Shown piece by piece: positions 27,202 to 35,531 of a DNA stretch of 64,000 nucleotides. Source of the stretch: an uncultured Oscillospiraceae bacterium. Lineage in GTDB: Bacteria; Bacillota; Clostridia; Oscillospirales; Oscillospiraceae. Made by a program: the position numbers and the translations under genes. The DNA is taken from assembly GCA_947628185.1 (NCBI GenBank), contig CANQYW010000003.1:62001-126000 (forward strand). Direction: 5' to 3'. Numbering within the stretch: the stretch's first letter is position 1; each line of letters opens with the position of its first letter. Under the pieces are notes generated by a model, which made no database searches, was not told the origin of the DNA, and worked only from the letters and a program-made list of their open reading frames with translations.

Positions 27202-28338
27202 ATGGCAGAAAAACGTGATTATTACGAGGTGCTGGGCGTCAAGCGGGACGCCACCCCGGCGGAGCTCAAGAAGGCGTTCTACAAGATAGCCAAGGAGAAC
27301 CACCCGGACCTGCACCCCGGCGACAAGGCTTGTGAGGAGCGCCTCAAGGAGGCCAACGAAGCCTACGAGGTGCTCTCCGACAGCGAGAAACGGGCGAAGT
27401 ACGACCAGTTCGGTTTCGCCGGCGTCGACCCCAGCTACGCGGCCCAGAACGGCGGCTACGGCGGTTTTGGCGGCGGCGTGGACTTCGACTTAGGGGACAT
27501 CTTAGGCAACATATTCGGCGGCGGTTTCGGGTTCGGCGGCTCCGGCAGGGCCCGGACCCGCAACGGCCCCCGGGCCGGGGACGACATCCGCGCCGGTATC
27601 TCCCTCTCCTTTGAGGAGGCCGCCTTCGGCTGCGACAAGACCGTGAGCGTCTCCCGCATAGAGACCTGCCCCGACTGCGGCGGCTCCGGCTGCGCCCCCG
27701 GCACGACGCCGGAGGTCTGCCCGGACTGCCACGGCTCCGGCGTCACCGTCACCACCCGGCAGACGGTATTCGGCATGAGCCAGGTCCAGTCCGAGTGCCC
27801 CCGCTGCCGGGGACGCGGGAAGATAATACATCAGCCCTGCTCCAAGTGCCGGGGCACGGGCCGCATAAAGCGCCAGCAGTCGGTGAACATACACATAGAC
27901 GCGGGCATAGGCAATAACGTCACCATCTCCATGCCCGGGAAGGGCAACTCCGGCATAAACGGCGGGCCCCCGGGGGACCTCCTCATAACCGTCTCCGTGC
28001 GGCCCCACGAGTTCTTCCGCCGGGACGGGAACTCCGTCCTCTACGAGATGCCCATAACCGTCACCCAGGCCATGCTGGGCGCGGAGCTGGAGGTGCCGAC
28101 CCTGGACGGCAAGGTGAAGTACCCCATACCCGAGGGCACCCAGTCCGGCGACACCTTCCGCCTCCGTGGCAAGGGCATACCCTACTTCCGCTCCACCGGG
28201 CGGGGCGACCAGTTCGTCACCGTCACCGTCACCATCCCCAAGTCCCTCACCGCGGAACAGCGGGAGCTCGTCCAAAAGCTCGATGAGTCCCTGGGGGGCG
28301 GCGGCTCGATATTTAGGAAGTTTAAAAAGAAGAAATGA
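27202..28338 (+). CDS. dnaJ: Chaperone DnaJ (Hsp40)
   Basis: DnaK cochaperone. The 378-aa protein has the J domain (YYEVLGVKRDATPAELKKAF, HPD at residues 34-36), a Gly/Phe-rich region, a zinc domain with four CxxCxGxG motifs (CPDCGGSG, CPDCHGSG, CPRCRGRG, CSKCRGTG) and the C-terminal peptide-binding domain. It ends the hrcA operon and is followed by a terminator. Confidence 0.97.
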   Translation: MAEKRDYYEVLGVKRDATPAELKKAFYKIAKENHPDLHPGDKACEERLKEANEAYEVLSDSEKRAKYDQFGFAGVDPSYAAQNGGYGGFGGGVDFDLGDILGNIFGGGFGFGGSGRARTRNGPRAGDDIRAGISLSFEEAAFGCDKTVSVSRIETCPDCGGSGCAPGTTPEVCPDCHGSGVTVTTRQTVFGMSQVQSECPRCRGRGKIIHQPCSKCRGTGRIKRQQSVNIHIDAGIGNNVTISMPGKGNSGINGGPPGDLLITVSVRPHEFFRRDGNSVLYEMPITVTQAMLGAELEVPTLDGKVKYPIPEGTQSGDTFRLRGKGIPYFRSTGRGDQFVTVTVTIPKSLTAEQRELVQKLDESLGGGGSIFRKFKKKK

Positions 28339-28340
28339 AC

Positions 28341-28378
28341 AAAACTCCGCGTGGGCCCAAGGCTCAAGCGGAGTTTTT
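28341..28378 (+). terminator. Terminator of the hrcA-dnaJ operon
   Basis: AAACTCCGC (28342-28350) pairs with GCGGAGTTT (28368-28376), with a long loop, and the T run TTTTT follows. Confidence 0.8.
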
Positions 28379-28431
28379 GCGCTATATTATGTATTTTCTG
28401 GCAACATCCCGCGAAAAAACGGTGCTCCCAC

Positions 28432-28460
28432 TGGAATCGGGAACTACACTATGGTATAAT
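28432..28460 (+). promoter_or_regulatory. Extended -10 promoter of the PHP phosphatase operon
   Basis: TGGTATAAT (TATAAT at 28455-28460) with a poor -35 (TGGAAT, 17 bases upstream). The TGn extension compensates for the weak -35. Confidence 0.55.
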
Positions 28461-28497
28461 GACTGTTGGAACACTTATTTTATCTCGGAGGCGCGGC

Positions 28498-29319
28498 ATG
28501 GTTTTGGCTGACTACCACACCCACTCATCCCCATACTCCCCCGACGCCGTGAGCACTCTCGAGGAGATGGCCGCCGGGGCGGCGGCGCGGGGGCTCACCC
28601 ACATGTGCGTGACGAACCACGTGGAGAACTGCTCCCAGTGCCCCTCCGCCCACGGGCAGTTCCCGCCCTTTCGGGACTGGGACGCCCTCCGGCGGGACTT
28701 TGAGGCGGTGCGTCAAAAATACTCAGGGACCCTGGACCTTCGCCTCGGCGCGGAGCTGGCGGCCCCCCACTACCTCCCGGAGGAGGGCCGCCGGGTCTAC
28801 TCCCTCCCCTTCCTCGACTTCGTCATCGGCTCCATCCACAACCTGCGTGACAGCGAGGACTTCTACTACATGGACTACCCCCGGGACTTTGAGCTATTTC
28901 GCCCCACGGTGGAGCGGTACCTGGAGGAGTACCTCACACTCGCCAAAAGCGGCCTGTGCGACGTCCTGGGTCACATAGGCTACATGCGGCGGTACATGGC
29001 GAGGGTGGGTCTGGGGTTCGACATGATGGAGTTTGAGGGCCCCCTCCGTGAGATATTCTCTGCCGCCATTGAGCGGGGCGTGGGGATAGAGCTCAACACC
29101 TCCGGCCTCTTTGGGCCTCTCGGGGACTTCATACCCTCAAGAGAGGTCATGCGGCTCTACCGGGAGCTGGGCGGGGAGATAGTCACCGTGGGCTCCGACT
29201 CCCACACCCGGGAGAAAGTTGGTCTCGGCATCCGGGAGGGTTACGAGCTCCTGCGGGAGTGCGGATTTAGATACGTATGTCTATATAGGGAACACAGGCC
29301 GGAATTCCGGATAGTATAA
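28498..29319 (+). CDS. PHP-family phosphatase, histidinol-phosphatase type
   Basis: A 273-aa PHP-fold metallo-enzyme. DYHTHSSPYSPDA at the N-terminus supplies the first metal ligands; further ligands are in NHVENC, GAELA, GSIHN, DVLGHIGYMRRY and VGSDSHTREKVG. The length and HTHS motif fit HisK-type histidinol phosphatase, but PHP phosphatases vary and no his genes are near. GGAGG precedes the ATG at 28498. It starts a long plus-strand operon with rpiB and apbE. Confidence 0.8.
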   Translation: MVLADYHTHSSPYSPDAVSTLEEMAAGAAARGLTHMCVTNHVENCSQCPSAHGQFPPFRDWDALRRDFEAVRQKYSGTLDLRLGAELAAPHYLPEEGRRVYSLPFLDFVIGSIHNLRDSEDFYYMDYPRDFELFRPTVERYLEEYLTLAKSGLCDVLGHIGYMRRYMARVGLGFDMMEFEGPLREIFSAAIERGVGIELNTSGLFGPLGDFIPSREVMRLYRELGGEIVTVGSDSHTREKVGLGIREGYELLRECGFRYVCLYREHRPEFRIV

Positions 29320-29339
29320 ATAATTTGGAGGATAGAGAT

Positions 29340-29786
29340 ATGAAGATCGCTATGGCCTCAGATCACGGCGGGCTTGAACTTAAAGAGACCGTGAAGGCCC
29401 ATCTTAAGGAATTGGGGCACGACGTGGAGGACTTCGGCACGTACACAAAGGAGAGCTGTCACTACCCCGTCTTCGCCGCCAAGGCCGCCCACGCGGTGGC
29501 GGAGGGCGAGTGCGAGCTGGGGGTGGTCATATGCACCACGGGCGTGGGCGTGAGCATGGTGGCAAATAAGGTGAAGGGCGTGCGCTGCGCCCTCTGCTCC
29601 GACTGCTACTCCGCCGAGATGACCCGCCGCCACAACAACGCCAACATGCTGGCCATGGGCCAGAACGTGGTGGGCGCGGGCCTGGCGCTCAAGATAGTTG
29701 ACGCCTTTCTCTCCCACACCTTTGAGGGGGGCCGCCACGCCACGCGGGTCGATATGATCTCCGCCGTGGAACGCGGCGAGCTCTGA
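29340..29786 (+). CDS. rpiB: Ribose-5-phosphate isomerase B
   Basis: Interconverts ribose-5-phosphate and ribulose-5-phosphate in the pentose phosphate pathway. The 148-aa protein starts MKIAMASDHGGLELKE, has VVICTTGVGVSM with the catalytic Cys, and CSDCYSAEMTRRHNNANML. ATG 29340 follows GGAGG; a TTG at 29325 in frame overlaps the ribosome site and is rejected. Confidence 0.95.
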   Translation: MKIAMASDHGGLELKETVKAHLKELGHDVEDFGTYTKESCHYPVFAAKAAHAVAEGECELGVVICTTGVGVSMVANKVKGVRCALCSDCYSAEMTRRHNNANMLAMGQNVVGAGLALKIVDAFLSHTFEGGRHATRVDMISAVERGEL

Positions 29787-29794
29787 GGTGGCCC

Positions 29795-30139
29795 ATGGCC
29801 TCAAAGGACAACAGGATATACAGGACCCGCCGCCCGTTTAAGACGACCCTCATAGTGCTCTCGGTGCTCCTGGCGGTGGCGCTCTTCCTCTCCATCGCCG
29901 TGTTCGTGGGCTTTAGGAAGTACATAGTCTACTCCTCTGACGGCGTACACTTGGTGGTCCCCTGGCTCCCGGGCAGGGAGTCCCCGGAGGGCCCCGTGAG
30001 TCCCGACCCCCTGCCCCAGATAGACGGCGCGGACCCGTCCCCCGGCGATCCTGACGTCACGGACGATACAGACACCCCGGACGATGATAGCGAACCGGAC
30101 GGCGCAGACACCCCGGACGCCCCCGAGGTGGGCCCATGA
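29795..30139 (+). CDS. Membrane-anchored protein with acidic Pro/Asp tail
   Basis: A 114-aa protein I do not recognise. The basic N-terminus precedes one membrane helix (LIVLSVLLAVALFLSIAVFVGF); the outside part begins RKYIVYSSDGVHLVVPWLPG and then becomes low-complexity (Pro, Asp, Glu, Ser). It starts 8 bp after rpiB with GAGGTGG, and its stop overlaps the apbE start, so it is cotranslated with apbE. An N-terminal anchor remnant of a larger surface enzyme is possible. Confidence 0.65.
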   Translation: MASKDNRIYRTRRPFKTTLIVLSVLLAVALFLSIAVFVGFRKYIVYSSDGVHLVVPWLPGRESPEGPVSPDPLPQIDGADPSPGDPDVTDDTDTPDDDSEPDGADTPDAPEVGP

Positions 30140-31143
30140 GAAAACTCCGTGCCGCTGTGACCGCCGCGCTGGCGGCGGCGCTCCTCACCGGCTGCGGCCC
30201 CGCCGCGCCGGAGCCCTCCAGCGCCACCATCTACGCCATGGACACCGTAATGGAGCTCACGGTCTACGGCGAGGAGGAACTTTTGGAGGAGGCCACAGAT
30301 CTCATCCACGACTTGGAGTCCCGCCTCTCCGTGACAAAAGAGGGCAGCGACATCTACAAAGCGAATATTGAGGGCTCCGCCCGGCTCTCAGAGGACGCGG
30401 CGCGTCTCACGGGGCGGGCCCTTGAGATTTGCGCTCTCACCGGCGGGGCTCTCGACATCTCCGTCTATCCCGTGGTGAGGGCCTGGGGTTTCACCACCGG
30501 GGAGTACAGAGTCCCGGGGGACGACGAGCTCCGGGAGCTATTGAAGACCGTGGACTACAGTAAAATATCTCTCCAGGGCTCCGACCTCACCCTGCCGGAG
30601 GGGTATATGGTGGATCTGGGGAGCGTGGCGAAGGGCTACACCGCCTCCGCCGTTATAGACCTCTTTCGGGGGGCCGGCGTCACCTCAGCCCTTGTGAATC
30701 TCGGCGGCAACGTGGAGGCGCTGGGCTCAAAACCCGACGGCTCACCCTGGCGGGTGGGCATCCGGGACCCCATGGGGGACGGGTACTTCGGCGTGCTGGA
30801 GATCCGGGACGCAGCCGTCGTCACCTCCGGCGGTTACGAGCGGTACTTCGAGGAGGATGGCGTCACCTATTGGCACATAATCGACCCCTCCACCGGGCGA
30901 CCCGCCCACAGCGGGCTCAGCTCCGTCACCGTCACCGGCCCGGACGGGACGCTCTGCGACGGGCTCTCCACCGCCCTATTCGTCATGGGCCTCGAGAGGG
31001 CCGCACAGCTTTGGCGGGACAGCGGCGGTTTCGAGGCGGTTTTCGTGACGGAGTCCGGCGAAGTTTACATAACGTCCGGGTTGGAGGACGCCTTCACCCT
31101 GGAGCCGGGCCGGGGCGAACTAAAGGTGATAGATCGTGGTTAA
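30136..31143 (+). CDS. apbE: FAD:protein FMN transferase (lipoprotein)
   Basis: Attaches FMN covalently to threonine of extracytoplasmic flavoproteins. The 335-aa protein has a lipoprotein signal with lipobox LTGC near residue 19, then ATIYAMDTVMELTVYG, GSVAKGYTASAVIDL and LVNLGGNVEALG, all typical of ApbE. It overlaps both neighbours by a few bases. No FMN-binding-domain target is in the window, but a riboflavin transporter is encoded at 39.5 kb. Confidence 0.93.
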   Translation: MRKLRAAVTAALAAALLTGCGPAAPEPSSATIYAMDTVMELTVYGEEELLEEATDLIHDLESRLSVTKEGSDIYKANIEGSARLSEDAARLTGRALEICALTGGALDISVYPVVRAWGFTTGEYRVPGDDELRELLKTVDYSKISLQGSDLTLPEGYMVDLGSVAKGYTASAVIDLFRGAGVTSALVNLGGNVEALGSKPDGSPWRVGIRDPMGDGYFGVLEIRDAAVVTSGGYERYFEEDGVTYWHIIDPSTGRPAHSGLSSVTVTGPDGTLCDGLSTALFVMGLERAAQLWRDSGGFEAVFVTESGEVYITSGLEDAFTLEPGRGELKVIDRG

Positions 31144-31504
31144 GACAAGGACCTGGGTAATAATAATAGTACTGCTCCTGGCGGTATCCCTGGGGCTGAC
31201 GCTCTGGCTCTGGAGCCGCCCCAGAGGGGACGTGGTGAACATATACCAGGATGGCGAGCTCGTCCGGACCATAGACCTCTCCCTGGTGACTAAGGAGGAG
31301 AGCTTTGACCTGGAGAGCGATTATGGCCGGAACACCATCCTCTTGGAGCCCGGTAGGATACGGGTGTCCGACGCCGACTGCCCGGACAAGGTGTGCGTGG
31401 ACTCGGGCTGGCTCACCGGCGCCGCGCCCATCGTCTGTCTCCCCCACAGGCTCGTCATCGAGTTTGCCGGGGGCCGGGGCAATATTGACGCCGTCACGGG
31501 GTGA
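31136..31504 (+). CDS. NusG domain II-containing protein
   Basis: A 122-aa protein with one N-terminal membrane helix (TWVIIIVLLLAVSLGLTLWLW) and an extracytoplasmic NusG-domain-II-like beta fold with two Cys (SDADCPDKVCVDSGW). It starts with GTG 31136, overlapping the apbE stop by 8 bases. Members of this family are commonly found between apbE and Gx transporter genes and are thought to take part in extracytoplasmic electron transfer; that role is inferred from context. Confidence 0.8.
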   Translation: MVKTRTWVIIIVLLLAVSLGLTLWLWSRPRGDVVNIYQDGELVRTIDLSLVTKEESFDLESDYGRNTILLEPGRIRVSDADCPDKVCVDSGWLTGAAPIVCLPHRLVIEFAGGRGNIDAVTG

Positions 31505-31507
31505 AAA

Positions 31508-32017
31508 ATGAGGACTAAGAGACTGACGCTGGACGCACTCCTGACGGCCGTCGCGCTGACGATATACGTCGTGGAGCTGCAGCTCCCCCACGTAGTGCCC
31601 ATACCCGGCGTCAAATTAGGGCTTGCAAATATAGTGACGGTGGTGGCTATGGTGCTTTTAGGCCCCGCCGACGCCGCCGGGATACTCTTCTCCCGGATAG
31701 TGCTGGGCTCACTATTCTCCGGGAACATGATGGCCGTACTCTACAGCGTGTCCGGGGGGCTTGCGTGTTTCGTCACGATGCTGCCGCTCAAAAAACTTCT
31801 CACCCCGCGGCAGATATGGGTCATGAGCGTCCTGGGCGCGGCAGCCCACAACTTGGGGCAGATGGCCGCCGCCGTACTCGTCACCGGCACCCCGGCGCTT
31901 ATCGTATATCTCCCGGTCCTTATGGTCTCCGGGATAGCGGCGGGACTATTCACCGGCGCGGCGGCACAGTTCGCGGCGCTGAGGCTCAAAAAGGTGTTAG
32001 ATAAGTACCATGGATAG
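31508..32017 (+). CDS. Gx transporter family membrane protein
   Basis: A 169-aa integral membrane protein with about five spans, of the family annotated as Gx transporter or heptaprenyl diphosphate synthase component I (PF07456-like). Visible: LDALLTAVALTIYVVELQLP, PGVKLGLANIVTVVAMVLLG and AAAHNLGQMAAAVLV. It resembles ECF S components. Its position behind apbE and the NusG-II protein points to a role in quinone- or flavin-linked electron transfer rather than prenyl synthesis. It overlaps the ylmH gene by 8 bases. Confidence 0.82.
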   Translation: MRTKRLTLDALLTAVALTIYVVELQLPHVVPIPGVKLGLANIVTVVAMVLLGPADAAGILFSRIVLGSLFSGNMMAVLYSVSGGLACFVTMLPLKKLLTPRQIWVMSVLGAAAHNLGQMAAAVLVTGTPALIVYLPVLMVSGIAAGLFTGAAAQFAALRLKKVLDKYHG

Positions 32018-32759
32018 AGATTCTATGCTCAAAAATAGATTCGCGGAGCTGGCCGCCCGGGCCGCCGGGCGAGGTGTGTGGACATACTCCGAGTTCCTGA
32101 CGCTCGCGGAGCAGGACGAACTCATAGGCATGGAGCGCTCGCTCCCCTGCCCCGTGGCGCTCACCGGCGGTCTCCCGGCCCCGGAGCGGAAGATCGCCGT
32201 CTTCGGCTCCGAGGACTTTATAGGCTACCCCGCCGCCCCGCCGATAGTGTGCCTCAGGATAAGTCCCCTACAGCAGAAATTTGCCGACAGCCTCACCCAC
32301 CGGGACTTCCTGGGCTCCCTCATGGCGCTGGGGATAAGGCGGGAGGTGCTGGGGGACATAGAGGTCCTGGAGAACGTGGGGTACCTAATGTGCCTCGACA
32401 CCGTGTCCCGGTATATAATGGAAAACCTCTCCGAGGTCCGCAGGACCTCCGTCCGCTGTGAGCTCACGGAACCCCCGGCGGAGGTCTCTGCGCTGCCCGG
32501 CGTCAGCGAGTTAGTTGTGGCCTCGGAGCGCCTGGACGCGGCGGTGGCGGCGGTGTACCGTCTCTCCCGCTCCCAGGCCCAGGAGTTAATTTCCGGGGAG
32601 AAGGTCTTTATCTCCGGGAGGCTTGCCCGCAGCGCCTCCGCCGACATACGGGAGGGCGCCGTCATATCCGTCCGGGGATACGGCAGATTCATATACGAGG
32701 GCGTCTCCCGGGAGACGAGGAAGGGCCGCCTCCGGGTGCGGGTCAGGATATTTAAATAA
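32010..32759 (+). CDS. ylmH: YlmH-type S4-domain RNA-binding protein
   Basis: A 249-aa protein with an N-terminal YlmH RNA-binding domain (LTGGLPAPERKIAVFGSEDF, HRDFLGSLMALGIRREVLGDI) and a C-terminal S4 domain (AAVYRLSRSQAQELISGEKVF). YlmH relatives bind the ribosome and act in rescue or quality control. It is usually found in the division cluster, so the location behind the Gx transporter gene is unusual. Confidence 0.9.
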   Translation: MDRDSMLKNRFAELAARAAGRGVWTYSEFLTLAEQDELIGMERSLPCPVALTGGLPAPERKIAVFGSEDFIGYPAAPPIVCLRISPLQQKFADSLTHRDFLGSLMALGIRREVLGDIEVLENVGYLMCLDTVSRYIMENLSEVRRTSVRCELTEPPAEVSALPGVSELVVASERLDAAVAAVYRLSRSQAQELISGEKVFISGRLARSASADIREGAVISVRGYGRFIYEGVSRETRKGRLRVRVRIFK

Positions 32760-32825
32760 TCTCCGCGAAAAAAAGCTCAAAAGAGCGTTCTACATTATAT
32801 CTAACGGAAATTGGAGGGCAAAATT

Positions 32826-33392
32826 ATGCGACATCTCAGGATCACCTATAACTCCCCCGCCGTGCTCACCTTCTCGCTCCTCTGTTTCATCGCCACGATA
32901 CTTGGCGTAATGACGGACGGCAGCATAACGCGGCAAGTTTTCATGACCTACCACTCCCCCCTGAGCGACCCCATGACCTGGCCCAGGTTCTTCACCCACG
33001 TCCTGGGGCACGCCTCCTGGGAACACCTCCTGGGGAACATCTCCTACATATTGCTCCTGGGGCCCATGCTGGAGGAGAAGTACGGCTCCCGCAGTATCAT
33101 ACTGGCGATCCTGGTGACGGCGCTGGTCACGGGCGTCATAAATTACGTATTCTTCCCCACCATCGCCCTCTGCGGCGCCTCCGGGGTGGTCTTCGCCTTC
33201 ATTCTCCTTGCCTCCTTCACCAGTTTCCGGGACGGCTCCATCCCCCTCACCTTCGTGTTGGTGTCCATAATCTTCATCGGACAGCAGGTGTACGACGGGA
33301 TATTCCTCCAGGACAATATCTCCAACATGGCCCACATAGCCGGCGGCGTCATCGGCGGCGGGCTCGGTTTCGCCCTCAACAAGAACCGCTAA
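32826..33392 (+). CDS. Rhomboid family intramembrane serine protease
   Basis: A 188-aa membrane protein with six hydrophobic spans. Motifs are HVLGHASWEHLLGNIS, the catalytic-Ser GASGVVFAF and the catalytic-His NMAHIAGGVIGG. Length matches the minimal six-span rhomboids. ATG 32826 has GGAGGG upstream; a TTG at 32811 overlaps that site. Substrate unknown. A hairpin follows at 33409. Confidence 0.9.
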   Translation: MRHLRITYNSPAVLTFSLLCFIATILGVMTDGSITRQVFMTYHSPLSDPMTWPRFFTHVLGHASWEHLLGNISYILLLGPMLEEKYGSRSIILAILVTALVTGVINYVFFPTIALCGASGVVFAFILLASFTSFRDGSIPLTFVLVSIIFIGQQVYDGIFLQDNISNMAHIAGGVIGGGLGFALNKNR

Positions 33393-33408
33393 TAAATCAA
33401 AATTGCTT

Positions 33409-33443
33409 GGACGCGGCAGAGCGAAAATCTGCCGCGTCCCTTT
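33409..33443. terminator. Terminator between rhomboid and spo0A copy 1
   Basis: GGACGCGGCAG pairs perfectly with CTGCCGCGTCC (11 bp), followed by CTTTCTGTG on the plus strand. It may serve both converging genes. Confidence 0.75.
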
Positions 33444-33450
33444 CTGTGCA

Positions 33451-34239
33451 TTATACCGCGTCTGAGTTTTTCTTTTGCAGGTAGAGCTTGTCCGCTATCA
33501 TGGCTATGAACTCAGAGTTCGTGGGTTTCCCCTTGATGCCGGAGACCGTGTAGCCGAAAAAACGCTGCAGGACCTCCACGTCCCCCCGGTCCCAGGCAAC
33601 CTCTATGGCGTGGCGGATGGCCCGCTCAACACGCGAGGGCGTGGTGCCAAATTTCCGCGCCACCTCGGGGTAGAGCACCTTCGTCACAGCGTTTATTACG
33701 TCCATATCCTCAACTGTCCGGATTATGGCCTCTCTGAGGTACTGATAACCCTTAATATGGGCCGGGATGCCTATCTCATGAATAATTTCCGTCACCTCGC
33801 TCTCAAGGCTCGGGGCGCGGCGGGTGGAGACCTCCACCGCGGGTTTTGCCGGCTGGCGTCGGTTCATGGCGAGACTGCGGAGCCTGGAGATCAGCGCCCC
33901 CAGGTCGCAGGGCTTTTGCATGTAGTAGGCGGCGCCGGCGTCGGAGGCCATGGTGAGGAGCTGTTCGCTGGTGAACCCGGAGAGCAATAGCGCCGCCGGC
34001 CGCTCCGCCTCCGGCATCTCCCGCACCCGCTCCAAGAACGTTATGCCGTCAACGCCGGAGAGCACCACGTCCGTCACAATGACGTCCGGGCGCCCCGTAC
34101 GAATTAGCTCCAGCGCCTCCAGACCGTCCCCGGTGCTCCCCGCCACCGTGAACCCGCCCTCAAGGGAGAGGGCCTCGGACAGGATAGCTCGAAAATCTTC
34201 GCTTAGGTCCGCGATCAGGACCTTGATATTATCACTCAT
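33451..34239 (-). CDS. spo0A: Sporulation master regulator Spo0A, copy 1
   Basis: Response regulator that triggers sporulation. The 262-aa protein has a receiver domain (phosphorylatable D57 in [11 protein letters not shown]109 in QKPCD, S87 in LLSGF) and a C-terminal Spo0A DNA-binding domain ([41 protein letters not shown]). The N-terminal acidic pair is D11-Leu12 instead of D-D. It lies after spoIVB on the same strand, the canonical clostridial order. A second copy is at 40410-41198 in opposite orientation; the proteins differ only at residue 114 (Gly here). Confidence 0.97.
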   Translation of the reverse strand: MSDNIKVLIADLSEDFRAILSEALSLEGGFTVAGSTGDGLEALELIRTGRPDVIVTDVVLSGVDGITFLERVREMPEAERPAALLLSGFTSEQLLTMASDAGAAYYMQKPCDLGALISRLRSLAMNRRQPAKPAVEVSTRRAPSLESEVTEIIHEIGIPAHIKGYQYLREAIIRTVEDMDVINAVTKVLYPEVARKFGTTPSRVERAIRHAIEVAWDRGDVEVLQRFFGYTVSGIKGKPTNSEFIAMIADKLYLQKKNSDAV

Positions 34240-34302
34240 GGCTGCCTCCGAATCGTAAAATAATCACATATTCCAGAAAGCTCGTGGAATAAGTGTTACC
34301 TC

Positions 34303-34331
34303 AATTTACCATAGACAGGGGAATTTTGCAA
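34303..34331 (-). promoter_or_regulatory. Promoter of spo0A copy 1
   Basis: On the minus strand TTGCAA (34326-34331), 17 bases, TGG-TAAATT (34303-34308, with TGn extension). Identical to the promoter of copy 2. A TATTCCA-N9-TGGAATA inverted repeat follows in the leader. Confidence 0.65.
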
Positions 34332-34447
34332 GAAGAAAATGGCAATTATTTGAAAAATTTTTTATTTTCGGATTTTTTCTGGTGTTATGAGCAGATAATG
34401 TGACACAAGATGCTGTGTTACACCTCTTCGCGACATAATTTACGCTA

Positions 34448-34516
34448 TGTACCGGCGGCGGGCGATTGGACTGTCGACAAAGGCCCGAGGGCCTTTGTGA
34501 GAGCCCGCCGCCGCGG
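34448..34516. other. Nested hairpin between spoIVB and spo0A copy 1
   Basis: GCGGCGGGC and GCCCGCCGC can pair around an inner perfect stem ACAAAGGCCC/GGGCCTTTGT. No T run follows on the minus strand, so it is more likely an RNA stability or attenuation element than a simple terminator. It also contains TGTCGACA, one base off a 0A box on each strand. The stretch is not part of the repeated arm. Confidence 0.5.
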
Positions 34517-34517
34517 C

Positions 34518-35531
34518 TTATTCTTCGTCGGCTTTCAGCATATTCTCTATGAATACGCCGTAGCCCTTCTGGGGGTCGTTGATGAGGACGTGGGTGACAG
34601 CCCCCACGAGCTTGCCATTTTGGATTATGGGGCTGCCGCTCATACCCTGGACTATCCCGCCGGTGAGGTCGAGGAGGTCCGGGTCCGTCACTTTTATCAT
34701 CATGTCCCGGCCATCGGGGCTGTCGGAGTAGATCCTAACTATCTCCACGTCGTACTCCCGTTTTTCCCCCGAGGCCTCGGAGATCATCTTGGCCTTGCCG
34801 GCCCGGACCTCGGAGGCCCCGGCCACAGGCGCGGCCTCGCCGCCGGGGAACTCCTCCGCCGCGCTGCCGAAGATGCCGAGGGCGCAGTTCTTGTCTACCT
34901 CCCCGGCGCGGGAGTCAAAATCGAAGACGCCCCCCAGCTGCCCAGGTGTACCCTCCCGGCTCTTGGTGACGCCCGTGACCTCGGCGGGGCTTATTAGGCC
35001 CTCCCGCAGCGGCACGGTTATGCCGGTGGAGCTGTCCGCGATTGGGTGCCCCAGGGCGCCGAAACGCCCGGTGTCCGGGTCAAAATAGGTGACTGTCCCG
35101 ATGCCGGTGACGCCGTCCCGGACCCAAACGCCCAGATACCCCTCGCCGGACTCTATGTGGGGCGTGACGGACACCTGGCGCGTCTTGCCGTTCCTCTTAA
35201 ACTGCACCGTCACCTCCCCGGAGGCCGATTCCAGTGCCGACAGCATATCCGCCGCCGAGGAGATATTTTTGCCGTCTATCATGGTGATGACGTCCCCGGG
35301 CTTTATGCCCGCCTCACCGGCCGGCGAGCGCTTGCCGCCCACCTCGTCGAACTCCGAGAGCTCCGAGACCATCACCCCCTCGGTCTTGATGGATATCCCC
35401 ACAGCCTCGCCCACAGGGACGAGTTTATCCGGGAGCTCCGCCGCAAGCGCGAAGGTCCCCATTGACGCGGCGATGACCGACAGCGCAAGTGCCCGCACCG
35501 CCGTTTTTTTCAATTTTGAAAAAAGTATCAA
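34518..35531 (-). CDS. spoIVB: SpoIVB peptidase
   Basis: Serine peptidase that signals sigma-K activation across the spore membranes. About 337 aa from the start chosen here: N-terminal membrane anchor (ALALSVIAASMGTFALAAEL), PDZ domain (GEAGIKPGDVITMIDGKNIS), and peptidase domain with GALGHPIADSSTG (catalytic His) and GIVQGMSGSPIIQNGK (catalytic Ser). The start is uncertain: the frame is open to 35717 but that extension looks non-coding; TTG 35529-35531 has AGGGGAG about 10 bases upstream. It precedes spo0A as in most Clostridia. Confidence 0.92.
   Translation of the reverse strand: MILFSKLKKTAVRALALSVIAASMGTFALAAELPDKLVPVGEAVGISIKTEGVMVSELSEFDEVGGKRSPAGEAGIKPGDVITMIDGKNISSAADMLSALESASGEVTVQFKRNGKTRQVSVTPHIESGEGYLGVWVRDGVTGIGTVTYFDPDTGRFGALGHPIADSSTGITVPLREGLISPAEVTGVTKSREGTPGQLGGVFDFDSRAGEVDKNCALGIFGSAAEEFPGGEAAPVAGASEVRAGKAKMISEASGEKREYDVEIVRIYSDSPDGRDMMIKVTDPDLLDLTGGIVQGMSGSPIIQNGKLVGAVTHVLINDPQKGYGVFIENMLKADEE

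Larger units (their letters stand above)
33451..34441 (-). repeat. Inverted repeat, left arm (spo0A copy 1 plus leader)
   Basis: Pairs with 40208-41198. Positions 34421 down to 33900 (182 bases of leader and codons 1-113 plus one base) are identical to the other arm over 522 bases. Codons 114-224 differ in about 32 codons, almost all synonymous; codons 225-262 differ in one. Weak similarity extends to about 34441. Confidence 0.95.

Noticed and set aside
34473..34480. 0A box TGTCGACA near spo0A copy 1
   Set aside because: It matches six of seven positions only and lies in the loop-stem of a hairpin; such matches are common by chance.
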